A program made the position numbers and the translations under genes. Shown piece after piece: positions 1 to 8,508 of a stretch of DNA of 8,508 nt. Below the pieces are notes generated by a model, which did no database searches, was not told where the DNA came from, and was given only the letters and a program-made list of their open reading frames with translations. The stretch's first letter is position 1. Every line of letters begins with the position of its first letter. The DNA lies in assembly GCA_030537915.1 (NCBI GenBank), contig JAUNUZ010000056.1:1-8508 (forward strand). The letters run 5' to 3'. This DNA comes from Micrococcales bacterium. GTDB lineage: Bacteria > Actinomycetota > Actinomycetes > Actinomycetales > Dermatophilaceae.

Positions 1-2770
<2,770 letters not shown>

Positions 2771-2777
2771 GTCGGCC

Positions 2778-2800
2778 ATGCTATGTGTCGATACCGACAA
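2778..2800 (-). promoter_or_regulatory. PafBC-type (RecA/LexA-independent) DNA-damage promoter of uvrA
   Basis: Read on the minus strand, TTGTCGGTA (2800-2792), an 8-base spacer and TAGCAT (2783-2778) match the mycobacterial RecA-independent damage promoter consensus TTGTCRGTG-N8-TANNNT at every defined base but the last of the upstream element. The spacer is exact. Expected transcription start is about 2771, one base before GTG 2770. PafBC, a pair of WYL-domain proteins, is the known activator of such promoters. That this host has PafBC is inferred, not seen here. Confidence 0.75.
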
Positions 2801-2844
2801 GGTTCGCCTCGTACCCCTCGAGCGACCATCCCACAGGAGGATTC

Positions 2845-3504
2845 ATGAGCTACACCGGAGACGTCTCGCCCGGCGGCGCGAGCGATACACGCGAGCTCGA
2901 CGAACTGACGATCCGTAAGTGCAGCGTCGGCACGATGGACAACAACGCCTACCTGCTGACCTCCACCGCGACGGGTGACCAGGTACTCATCGACGCAGCG
3001 GACGACACCCCCCGACTCCGAGCTCTCGTGGGCGAGGGCAGTGGTCAGCTGCAGGCCGTCATCACGACGCACCAGCACTGGGATCACCACCGCGCGCTCG
3101 CCGACATCGTCGGTGAGACGTCGGCGACCACATATGCCGGCGCCCCCGACGCCGCCGCGCTGCCGGTGGCAGTCGATAGGCCCGTAGAACAAGGCGATCG
3201 CATCAGCGTCGGTGACATCGACCTCGACGTCATCCGGTTGACCGGACACACCCCGGGATCGATCGCCCTGGCGTGGACGCAGCGCTCAGGTCGGGTGCAC
3301 CTCTTCACCGGTGACAGCCTCTTCCCCGGCGGACCGGGCAAGACGAACTCTCCGGTCGACTTCGGCCATCTCATCGACGACCTGGAGGAGCGGGTGTTCG
3401 ACGTGTACGGCGACCAGACCTGGGTCTACCCGGGGCACGGCGCCGACACGACGCTCGGGGCGGAGCGCCCGCACCTCGCGCAGTGGCGCACCCGCGGGTG
3501 GTGA
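2845..3504 (+). CDS. Metallo-beta-lactamase-fold hydrolase (glyoxalase II-like)
   Basis: A 219-residue cytoplasmic metallohydrolase with no signal peptide. It has the dinuclear-metal motif H76-x-H78-x-D80-H81 (THQHWDHH), then H135 in GHTPGS, D157 in the GDSLF strand, and H198 in PGHG: the full ligand set of the glyoxalase II/hydroxyacylglutathione-hydrolase-like branch. The substrate cannot be told from sequence; actinobacteria lack glutathione, so a mycothiol thioester or another thioester is a guess only. The start ATG has a very good Shine-Dalgarno, AGGAGG, four bases upstream. An in-frame upstream ATG at 2761 lies inside the uvrA coding region and lacks this site. The gene is divergent from uvrA, and its last codons overlap the next gene. 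A hydrolase of this kind divergent from uvrA also occurs in M. tuberculosis (Rv1637c, recalled not searched), so the pairing seems old. Confidence 0.93.
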   Translation: MSYTGDVSPGGASDTRELDELTIRKCSVGTMDNNAYLLTSTATGDQVLIDAADDTPRLRALVGEGSGQLQAVITTHQHWDHHRALADIVGETSATTYAGAPDAAALPVAVDRPVEQGDRISVGDIDLDVIRLTGHTPGSIALAWTQRSGRVHLFTGDSLFPGGPGKTNSPVDFGHLIDDLEERVFDVYGDQTWVYPGHGADTTLGAERPHLAQWRTRGW

Positions 3505-4391
3505 CAAGGCTGTCCCGCCCGTCGGGCTCGCCGGTCCTGCTCGTCCTGTTCGCCGTGCTCTCGGTTCAGTTCGGCGGGGCTCTTGCGGTGACCCTCCTGC
3601 CCATCGTCGGCGTCAGCGGATCGGTCACGCTCCGGCTCCTGCTGGCGGTGATCGTGCTGCTGGCGATCGCGCGGCCCCGGGTCCGGGGTTACTCCCGCTC
3701 GGATTGGCTGACCGTCGTCGCCTTCGGGCTCGCGCTCGTCGGGATGAACACCGCGTTCTACGCTTCTCTGACCAGGCTGCACATCGGCGTGGCGGTGACC
3801 GTGGAGTTCATCGGTCCCCTGCTGCTGGCCGCGTGTCTGTCCCGGCGACGGCGGGACGGCGTCGCGGTTCTGGCCGCAGCCATCGGCGTGGTCCTCATCT
3901 CCCAGGTGGCGACGACGGACTGGGCCCACGTGGACTTCCTCGGTCTCGGCCTCGCGCTCCTTGCCGGAGCGGCGTGGGCGGCCTACATCCTTTTGTCCGC
4001 GCGCACGGGGGCACGGTTCCCGCGCCTGGACGGGTTGACTCTCGCCATGGTCGTGGCCTCGGCAGTCATCGCCCCGTTCGGCATCCTCACCGCGGGCGCG
4101 GCGCTCGTGTCCACCGAGGCCTTGAGCCGTGGACTAGGTATCGCGTTGCTCTCCTCCGTGCTGCCCTACTCACTGGAGTTGCTGGCGCTGCGCAGCCTGG
4201 ACGCCCACGTCTTCGGGATCCTGCTCAGCCTCGAGCCGGCCGTCGCCGCCCTCGCTGGCTATCTCGTGCTCGGCCAGCACCTGGTCATGCCTCAGCTCGT
4301 CGGCATGGCCCTCGTCGTCTTCGCCTCCACGGCCATCACTCGATCCGGCTCACCCACGAGCGAACCCGAGGCCGCCGCCGAGGTCGGATGA
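3501..4391 (+). CDS. EamA-family (DMT) exporter, RhtA-like
   Basis: A 296-residue inner-membrane protein, almost wholly hydrophobic with about ten predicted membrane segments, in the two-repeat EamA layout (roughly residues 11-140 and 145-282). Landmarks shared with E. coli RhtA, a threonine/homoserine exporter, are the SVQFGGALA stretch near residue 21, GMN at 81-83, VEFIGPL at 101-107, LPYSLE at 221-226 and SLEPAVAAL at 243-251. An amino-acid exporter is therefore the best guess, but the substrate is not proven. Start: GTG at 3501 overlaps the hydrolase stop codon by four bases (GTGA), a classic translational-coupling arrangement; in-frame GTGs at 3498 and 3483 are alternatives giving up to six extra residues. 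No strong Shine-Dalgarno is visible, which fits coupling. It is cotranscribed with the hydrolase and convergent with terC, only 48 bases away; I see no clear terminator hairpin in that gap. The C-terminal tail is short, polar and acidic. Confidence 0.9.
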   Translation: MTRLSRPSGSPVLLVLFAVLSVQFGGALAVTLLPIVGVSGSVTLRLLLAVIVLLAIARPRVRGYSRSDWLTVVAFGLALVGMNTAFYASLTRLHIGVAVTVEFIGPLLLAACLSRRRRDGVAVLAAAIGVVLISQVATTDWAHVDFLGLGLALLAGAAWAAYILLSARTGARFPRLDGLTLAMVVASAVIAPFGILTAGAALVSTEALSRGLGIALLSSVLPYSLELLALRSLDAHVFGILLSLEPAVAALAGYLVLGQHLVMPQLVGMALVVFASTAITRSGSPTSEPEAAAEVG

Positions 4392-4439
4392 CCGCAACAG
4401 CGCCAGTGGGTGCTCCGACGGGGTGGACCGGGTACGCGG

Positions 4440-5432
4440 TCAGGCTCCGGCGCGCGAGTCCCGTCGCGTTTTGGCGAGGCTGGCGATGGTCGTGACGCCG
4501 AGGATGACGACGATGCCCGTCAGTGACATCCAGATGGGAATCTCCGGGATGGAGTCCAGCGGCTCGCCACCGTTGAGGAACGGCAGGGTGTTCTCGTGCA
4601 GCGCGTGCATGATCAGCTTGACACCGATGAACGCTAGGAGCACCGAGAGGCCCAGACTCAGGTAAACGAGTCGCTTGAGAAGTCCGCCGATGAGGAAGTA
4701 CAACTGGCGTAGGCCCATGAGCGCGAAGATGTTCGCCATCAGCACGATGAACGGCTCGCGGGTCAGGCCGTAGATCGCCGGGATCGAGTCGAGCGCGAAC
4801 ATGAGGTCCGTCGAGCCCAGCGCAATGATGACGACGAACATTGGGGTGATGAGCTTCTTGCCGTTCTCCACACCGAAGAGCTTCGTGCCGTGATCCCAGG
4901 ACTGGGTTGCGGGGAATCGCTTCTCAACCCACTTGAGGAAGGCATTCCCCTCGTAGTCGTCGTCGGTGTCCTCGTTCATGCCCTCCTTGGCGAGCTTGAC
5001 CGCCGTGTAGATCAGGAAGATGCCGAAGATGTAGAAGACCCAGGCGAACTGGTTGATGAGCGCAGCGCCGACGGCGATGAAGATCGCGCGCAGGACGAGC
5101 GCGATGACGATGCCTATCATCAGGGCCGCCTGCTGGTACTTCTCGGGCACCCCGAACTTCGCCATGATGATGATGAAGATGAAGAGGTTGTCGACCGACA
5201 GAGAGTACTCGGTCAACCAGCCCGCAAAGAACTGAGCGCCGTATCCCCATCCGGAAAAGATGCCGACACCGATGCCGAAAAGGATCGCGGACCCCACGAA
5301 GAACGCGAGATGACGTGACGCTTCTCCCATGCTCGGCACGTGGGGGCGCCTTGCGATGACGACGATGTCAATAAGCAGGAATGCGATCGTCACGCCGATG
5401 GTGAGGATCCATACCCAGAACGGGATGTTCAT
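4440..5432 (-). CDS. TerC-family integral membrane protein, probable manganese exporter
   Basis: A 330-residue polytopic inner-membrane protein of the TerC (Alx/YkoY/MeeF) family. Diagnostic stretches are TEYSLSVDNLFIF (74-86, with E75 and D81 in the membrane) and GSTDLMFALDSIPA (206-219, with D209 and D215), the paired acidic membrane motifs that define the family. A hydrophilic loop at about 149-190, rich in Asp and Glu, separates the two halves. Some TerC proteins carry tellurite-resistance names, but members under yybP-ykoY riboswitches export Mn2+ and help metalate secreted enzymes, and such a riboswitch lies directly upstream here. Start: ATG 5432 (MNIPFWVW) begins just before the first membrane helix; an in-frame GTG at 5456 lies within the regulatory stem and has no ribosome site. 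GGAAGG at 5450-5445 is the likely Shine-Dalgarno, with a rather long 12-base spacing. Convergent with the exporter gene. Confidence 0.94.
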   Translation of the reverse strand: MNIPFWVWILTIGVTIAFLLIDIVVIARRPHVPSMGEASRHLAFFVGSAILFGIGVGIFSGWGYGAQFFAGWLTEYSLSVDNLFIFIIIMAKFGVPEKYQQAALMIGIVIALVLRAIFIAVGAALINQFAWVFYIFGIFLIYTAVKLAKEGMNEDTDDDYEGNAFLKWVEKRFPATQSWDHGTKLFGVENGKKLITPMFVVIIALGSTDLMFALDSIPAIYGLTREPFIVLMANIFALMGLRQLYFLIGGLLKRLVYLSLGLSVLLAFIGVKLIMHALHENTLPFLNGGEPLDSIPEIPIWMSLTGIVVILGVTTIASLAKTRRDSRAGA

Positions 5433-5444
5433 GGTGCTAGGAAG

Positions 5445-5472
5445 CCTTCCGGTCACAAACGGTGGCCGGAGG
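5445..5472 (-). promoter_or_regulatory. Expression platform: anti-P1 stem that sequesters the terC ribosome site
   Basis: The 3' strand of P1 (CCTCCG) is also the 5' side of an alternative hairpin. CCTCCGGCCAC (5472-5462) can pair with GTGACCGGAAGG (5456-5445) around a CGTTT loop, with one mismatch and one bulged A. The 3' side contains GGAAGG, the only Shine-Dalgarno candidate for terC. P1 and this stem cannot form together, so Mn2+ binding would free the ribosome site and turn terC on. No T-run follows, so translational control is favoured over termination. Confidence 0.6.
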
Positions 5473-5576
5473 TCTCTCCCACCCGTGGTGCGGGTCGGCC
5501 CCCCGGGTCGTGGTCGCGTCGATCAGACGCCGCCAGCCGTGTTGACGAGGTTGCCGTAGCGGGATACTCCCCTCCG
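5467..5576 (-). ncRNA. yybP-ykoY manganese riboswitch aptamer upstream of terC
   Basis: On the minus strand the leader has the class hallmarks in order. The 5' half of P1, CGGAGG (5576-5571), runs into the L1 motif GGGGAGTA. A middle segment containing CTCGTCAACACGGC resembles the conserved part of the class. A variable hairpin (GCGTC/GACGC) follows, then the L3 motif GAGAGACC and the 3' half of P1, CCTCCG (5472-5467), which pairs perfectly over 6 bp with the 5' half. L1 and L3 dock to form the Mn2+ site in solved members. The element ends 34 bases before the terC ATG, and TerC is a usual gene partner. Identification rests on motif order and the P1 pairing; no covariance model was run. Confidence 0.88.
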
Positions 5577-5606
5577 TGGTCCGTCGAATCCTCTCACTTC
5601 GCGGCC

Positions 5607-5624
5607 CGCTGAGTCCACGCTGAG
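5607..5624 (-). repeat. Two 7-bp direct repeats with 11-bp period upstream of the terC leader
   Basis: CTCAGCG occurs twice in the same orientation on the minus strand (5624-5618 and 5613-5607), separated by TGGA. A 7-bp unit with a 4-bp spacer is the layout bound by OmpR/PhoB-class response regulators. The second unit ends 13 bases before a weak -10 candidate (GAGGAT, 5593-5588), whose start point would lie just ahead of the riboswitch. The sequence does not match a regulator I can name, and chance in GC-rich DNA is possible. Confidence 0.35.
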
Positions 5625-5656
5625 ACCGCGGCGTTTTCAGATTTGGGCCGCGGCGA

Positions 5657-5678
5657 GGGTAGCGGCCGGGGGTAGCGG
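5657..5678 (+). repeat. Short direct repeat GGGTAGCGG, two copies
   Basis: GGGTAGCGG is present at 5657-5665 and 5670-5678, a 13-base period, in the non-coding stretch between the uvrB stop and the terC leader. No function is evident. The 222-base gap (5577-5798) otherwise holds only candidate hairpins and the repeats listed here, and no plausible gene on either strand. Confidence 0.4.
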
Positions 5679-5744
5679 GGCGAACTTGGCGTATTGAGAG
5701 CGGCACCAGGGAGCGGCGAGTTTGCGCCGGTAAGAGGCTGTCCC

Positions 5745-5795
5745 GCCCCGACGGTCCTCACCGCAGAACGGGGCCAAGGATAGCCCGGGATGCGG
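5745..5795 (-). terminator. Candidate hairpin terminator after uvrB
   Basis: Starting four bases past the uvrB stop, the minus strand can fold as CCGCA (5795-5791) with TGCGG (5765-5761), enclosing GGGC/GCCC. Alternatively GCCCCG (5774-5769) pairs with CGGGGC (5750-5745); the two folds compete. Neither is followed by a T-run. Actinobacterial terminators often lack one, so a role is plausible but not shown. Confidence 0.35.
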
Positions 5796-5798
5796 AAA

Positions 5799-7895
5799 TC
5801 AGCCGGTCGCCGCACGCATACCGCGCAGCTCCTTCTTGAGGTCCCCCAGCTCGTCGCGCAACCGCGCGGCGAGCTCGAAATGCAGTTCGGCCGCCGCGCC
5901 ATGCATCTGCGCTGTGAGCTCCTGAATGAGGTCGGACAGCTCGGCGGCGGCCATCGAGCTCGAGTCGATCTTGGAGGTTGGTGACGCCGTCTGCTGGCGC
6001 CCGCCGTCCTTGCGACCTCGCGACTGGGCCCGTCCGCTGCCGAGCAGGGCCTCGGTGTCGGCGTCCTCGCGGGCCAAGAGGTCGGTGATGTCGGCAATGC
6101 GTTTGCGCAGGGGCTGCGGGTCGACACCGTGCTCGGTGTTGTAGGCGACCTGTCTCTCCCGCCGGCGGCGCGTCTCATCGATGGCCTGCCGCATCGACGG
6201 CGTCACCTTGTCCGCGTACATGTGCACCTGGCCGGAGACGTTGCGGGCGGCTCGGCCGATCGTCTGGATGAGGCTTCGGGCCGAGCGCAGAAAGCCTTCC
6301 TTGTCCGCGTCGAGGATGCTGACCAAGGACACCTCGGGCAGGTCGAGACCCTCGCGCAGGAGATTGATCCCGACGAGCACGTCGTACTCCCCCATCCGCA
6401 GCTCGCGCAGTAGTTCGACCCGGCGCAACGTGTCGACCTCGGAGTGCAGGTAACGGACCCGCACTCCCTTCTCCAGCAGATAGTCGGTCAGGTCCTCCGC
6501 CATCTTCTTCGTCAGCGTCGTCACCAGGACACGCTCGTTGCGCTCGGTCCGCAGATGGATCTGCTCCAGCAGATCATCGATCTGCCCCTTGGTCCCCTTG
6601 AGCACGATCTCGGGGTCTATCAGACCCGTCGGGCGGATGATCTGCTCGACGACGCCAACGGACTTCGACATCTCGTAGTCCCCGGGGGTCGCCGAGAGGT
6701 AGACGGTCTGGCCGATCCGCTCGAGAAACTCCTCCCACTTCAGCGGCCGGTTGTCCATCGCGCTCGGCAGTCGGAAGCCGTGGTCGACGAGGACCCGCTT
6801 GCGGGACATGTCTCCTTCGTACATCGCGCCGATCTGGGACACGGTCACGTGCGACTCGTCGATGACGAGAAGGAAGTCCTCGGGGAAGTAGTCGAGCAGA
6901 CAGTTCGGCGCCGAGCCCCGTGCCCGCCCGTCGATGTGCAACGAGTAGTTCTCGATGCCCGAGCAGGAGCCGACCTGGCGCATCATCTCGATGTCGTAGG
7001 TCGTCCGCATTCGCAGGCGTTGGGCCTCCAGGAGCTTGCCCTGCTTCTCGAAGAGGGCGAGTTGATCGGCGAGCTCGGCCTCGATGCCTCGGATCGCGCG
7101 ATCCATTCGCTCGGGTCCAGCGACATAGTGGGTCGCCGGAAAGACATACATCTCCTCTTCCTCGCGTACGACCTCACCGGTCACGGGGTGCAGCGTGTAG
7201 ATCCGCTCGACCTCGTCCCCGAAGAACTCGATGCGCAACGCGAGCTCCTCGTAGACCGGGATGATCTCGACGGTGTCACCGCGGACCCGGAAGGTCCCCC
7301 GCGTGAATGACAGGTCGTTGCGCGTGTACTGCATCTGGACGAACTGGCGCAGCAGGTCGTCGCGCTCGATGTGGCCTCCGACGCGCAATCGAACCATGCG
7401 GTCGACATACTCCTGCGGGGTGCCGAGGCCGTAGATACAGGAAACCGAGGCGACGACGATGACGTCGCGGCGGGTGAGCAGCGAGTTCGTCGCCGAGTGC
7501 CGCAGCCGCTCGATCTCATCGTTGATCGACGAGTCCTTCTCGATGTAGGTGTCCGTCTGCGGGACGTAGGCCTCGGGCTGGTAGTAGTCGTAGTAACTCA
7601 CGAAGTACTCGACCGCGTTGTTCGGCAACAACTCCCGGAACTCGTTCGCCAGCTGCGCGGCGAGGGTCTTGTTGGGAGCCAGTACGAGGGTGGGCCGCTG
7701 CACCTGCTCGATAAGCCAGGCCGTCGTCGCCGACTTGCCGGTACCCGTCGCGCCGAGGAGGACCGTGTCGTGCTCCCCCGCCTTGATCCGGCGCGTCAAC
7801 TCCGCGATCGCCGTCGGCTGATCCCCGCTCGGTGAAAACTCGGAAACGACGTCGAACGGTGCGACGGTGCGCTGGAGATCGGTGGTGGGTCGCAT
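5799..7895 (-). CDS. uvrB: UvrB, excinuclease ABC subunit B
   Basis: UvrB is the damage-verifying helicase-like subunit of nucleotide excision repair: UvrA delivers it, it opens the lesion site with its beta-hairpin, and it recruits UvrC. The 698-residue protein is complete. Walker A GATGTGKS is at 48-55; the beta-hairpin [10 protein letters not shown] is at 101-110; the Walker B box DESH is at 346-349; motif [11 protein letters not shown] is at 544-552. The C-terminal UVR domain spans about 650-690 ([13 protein letters not shown]), the contact for UvrC and UvrA. A flexible, Ser/Gly/Arg-rich linker (about 617-648) precedes it. The ATG at 7895 gives the usual actinobacterial N-terminus ([10 protein letters not shown]). 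It has no Shine-Dalgarno; instead the predicted transcription start from the promoter just upstream falls on the A of this ATG, so the mRNA is predicted to be leaderless. It lies downstream of coaE on the same strand, with 121 bases between. Confidence 0.99.
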   Translation of the reverse strand: MRPTTDLQRTVAPFDVVSEFSPSGDQPTAIAELTRRIKAGEHDTVLLGATGTGKSATTAWLIEQVQRPTLVLAPNKTLAAQLANEFRELLPNNAVEYFVSYYDYYQPEAYVPQTDTYIEKDSSINDEIERLRHSATNSLLTRRDVIVVASVSCIYGLGTPQEYVDRMVRLRVGGHIERDDLLRQFVQMQYTRNDLSFTRGTFRVRGDTVEIIPVYEELALRIEFFGDEVERIYTLHPVTGEVVREEEEMYVFPATHYVAGPERMDRAIRGIEAELADQLALFEKQGKLLEAQRLRMRTTYDIEMMRQVGSCSGIENYSLHIDGRARGSAPNCLLDYFPEDFLLVIDESHVTVSQIGAMYEGDMSRKRVLVDHGFRLPSAMDNRPLKWEEFLERIGQTVYLSATPGDYEMSKSVGVVEQIIRPTGLIDPEIVLKGTKGQIDDLLEQIHLRTERNERVLVTTLTKKMAEDLTDYLLEKGVRVRYLHSEVDTLRRVELLRELRMGEYDVLVGINLLREGLDLPEVSLVSILDADKEGFLRSARSLIQTIGRAARNVSGQVHMYADKVTPSMRQAIDETRRRRERQVAYNTEHGVDPQPLRKRIADITDLLAREDADTEALLGSGRAQSRGRKDGGRQQTASPTSKIDSSSMAAAELSDLIQELTAQMHGAAAELHFELAARLRDELGDLKKELRGMRAATG

Positions 7896-7901
7896 AGCGT
7901 C

Positions 7902-7924
7902 ACCGTAAACCCGACCACCGACAG
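7902..7924 (-). promoter_or_regulatory. PafBC-type DNA-damage promoter of uvrB
   Basis: On the minus strand CTGTCGGTG (7924-7916), exactly 8 bases, then TACGGT (7907-7902) match TTGTCRGTG-N8-TANNNT with a single difference, in the first base. Six bases separate the -10 from ATG 7895, so the seventh base, the usual start point, is the A of that ATG. The same architecture occurs at uvrA in this window, which makes chance unlikely. No GAAC-N4-GTTC LexA box is seen in the 121-base gap. Confidence 0.8.
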
Positions 7925-7995
7925 GCTCATTCCCGACGACGGGCGCAAAAGGAGCGTCGCCGCCCGCTGACCGAAGCCCCTAACCCCAGGTCGAC

Positions 7996-8008
7996 CCCAC
8001 CCCGTGGG
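7996..8008 (-). terminator. Small hairpin after the coaE-like gene, possible terminator
   Basis: Eight bases past the stop codon, CCCAC (8008-8004) pairs with GTGGG (8000-7996) around a three-base GGG loop. It is short and lacks a T-run, so evidence for termination is weak. Some end of the upstream transcript is expected here, because uvrB appears to have its own promoter. Confidence 0.25.
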
Positions 8009-8016
8009 CGCAGGAG

Positions 8017-8508
8017 TCAGTCGGACCAGCCGGTGTGCTGCGCGAATGACTGCATCCGCGGCCAGATCTCGTTGAACCAGGGGGCCTTGGCATCGGCGTA
8101 GGCGCTCGTGGAGTCGTGCGTGTCGGCCAGCTGGCGCTTCACGTCGACGTACTCCTGGGCGGCGGCGGGCTCGGCGCGCAGCCAATCCCGGAAGAGCAGC
8201 GCGTACTGCCAGCCGGCACTGCCCAGCTCCCGCACGTGCACGTGCACGACCTGCTCGGGGTCGCACGAGCCGTGGAAACGTTTCACCCACAGCGACGGGT
8301 CGGGCAGATCATCGGTCGGGTGGTCCATGCGATAGTCCTCGACGCGTGGGAAGCCCGCCGCCGCCAGCGTATTCACGAACGACGAATCGTCGGCATCGCA
8401 CAAACTCCGGACGCCGATCTGCAGGTCGATGACGTCCTTGCCGGGCATTCCCGGGACAGCCGTGGAGCCGACGTGCTCGATCTCGGGAGCCCTCTGCCCC
8501 AGCGCCAC
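8017..8508 (-). CDS. coaE: GrpB/UPF0157-domain C-terminus, likely of dephospho-CoA kinase CoaE (5' end outside window)
   Basis: The visible 163 residues are a GrpB (UPF0157) domain of the nucleotidyltransferase fold: HVGSTAVPGMPGKDVIDLQI near the left end, then LWVKRFHGS, VHVHVRE, ALLFRDWLRAEP and a terminal AYADAKAPWFNEIWPRM helix. The frame is open through the window edge; a GTG is the very first visible codon, but GrpB domains normally have about 30 residues before the GST motif, so it is not a convincing start. In many actinobacteria this domain is fused to the C-terminus of CoaE, which phosphorylates dephospho-CoA in the last step of coenzyme A synthesis, and coaE lies just upstream of uvrB. 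Both facts fit here, so I read this as the CoaE tail. The kinase domain is outside the window, so a stand-alone GrpB protein remains possible. Confidence 0.78.
   Translation of the reverse strand: MALGQRAPEIEHVGSTAVPGMPGKDVIDLQIGVRSLCDADDSSFVNTLAAAGFPRVEDYRMDHPTDDLPDPSLWVKRFHGSCDPEQVVHVHVRELGSAGWQYALLFRDWLRAEPAAAQEYVDVKRQLADTHDSTSAYADAKAPWFNEIWPRMQSFAQHTGWSD

Noticed and set aside
2786..2799. Near-palindrome TGTCGATACCGACA between uvrA and the hydrolase gene
   Set aside because: It is covered by the PafBC-type upstream element and its spacer, and the symmetry is absent from the equivalent uvrB promoter, so a separate operator is not needed.
4392..4439. Possible bidirectional terminator between the convergent exporter and terC genes
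   Set aside because: No stem of useful length could be drawn in these 48 bases.
3311..4495. Plus-strand open frame (394 codons) over the hydrolase 3' end and the exporter
   Set aside because: It is Arg/Gly/Pro-rich and out of frame with the clear membrane protein encoded there.
5161..5190. Run of atg/aag trinucleotides resembling a microsatellite
   Set aside because: It encodes the conserved Ile/Phe/Met membrane helix of TerC just after the SVDN motif; codon composition explains it.
6444..7310. Plus-strand open frame (288 codons) opposite uvrB
   Set aside because: It is antisense to the UvrB helicase domains and has no domain of its own; a composition artefact.
7896..8016. LexA (SOS) box before uvrB
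   Set aside because: No GAAC-N4-GTTC-like sequence is present in the gap, nor in the uvrA upstream gap.

Overview
The window is high-GC DNA with the codon habits and gene order of an actinobacterium, probably of the Micrococcales or a relative. The genus cannot be fixed from this sequence alone. It holds six protein genes, almost all standard chromosomal genes: uvrA (minus, 3' end outside the window), a metallo-beta-lactamase-fold hydrolase (plus), an EamA/RhtA-type exporter (plus), a TerC-family membrane protein (minus), uvrB (minus), and the 3' end of a coaE-like gene carrying a GrpB/UPF0157 domain (minus, 5' end outside the window). No mobile element, CRISPR array, tRNA or rRNA was found. 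The long antisense frames over uvrA and uvrB are GC-driven shadows.

Layout: uvrA fills 1-2770. It is divergent from the hydrolase/exporter pair (2845-4391), whose two genes overlap by 4 bases and look like one operon. That operon converges on terC (4440-5432). Upstream of terC lies a yybP-ykoY-type manganese riboswitch (5467-5576), with a mutually exclusive stem that would hide the terC ribosome binding site (5445-5472). uvrB (5799-7895) and the coaE 3' end (8017-8508) follow on the minus strand. From memory, the set resembles the Mycobacterium tuberculosis coaE-uvrB-(hydrolase)-uvrA neighbourhood.

The most informative signals are regulatory. Both uvrA and uvrB are preceded by a close match to the LexA-independent DNA-damage promoter known from mycobacteria (TTGTCRGTG-N8-TANNNT, activated by PafBC). 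In each case the predicted transcription start falls on or next to the start codon, so both excision-repair mRNAs are predicted to be leaderless. This would co-regulate the two separated repair genes, and it moves the uvrA start from the obvious ATG (2779), which lies inside the -10 element, to a GTG at 2770. No LexA box was seen near either gene. terC appears to be a manganese-induced exporter. Nothing in the window looks like a wholly new system; the novelty is in promoter architecture and start-site assignment.
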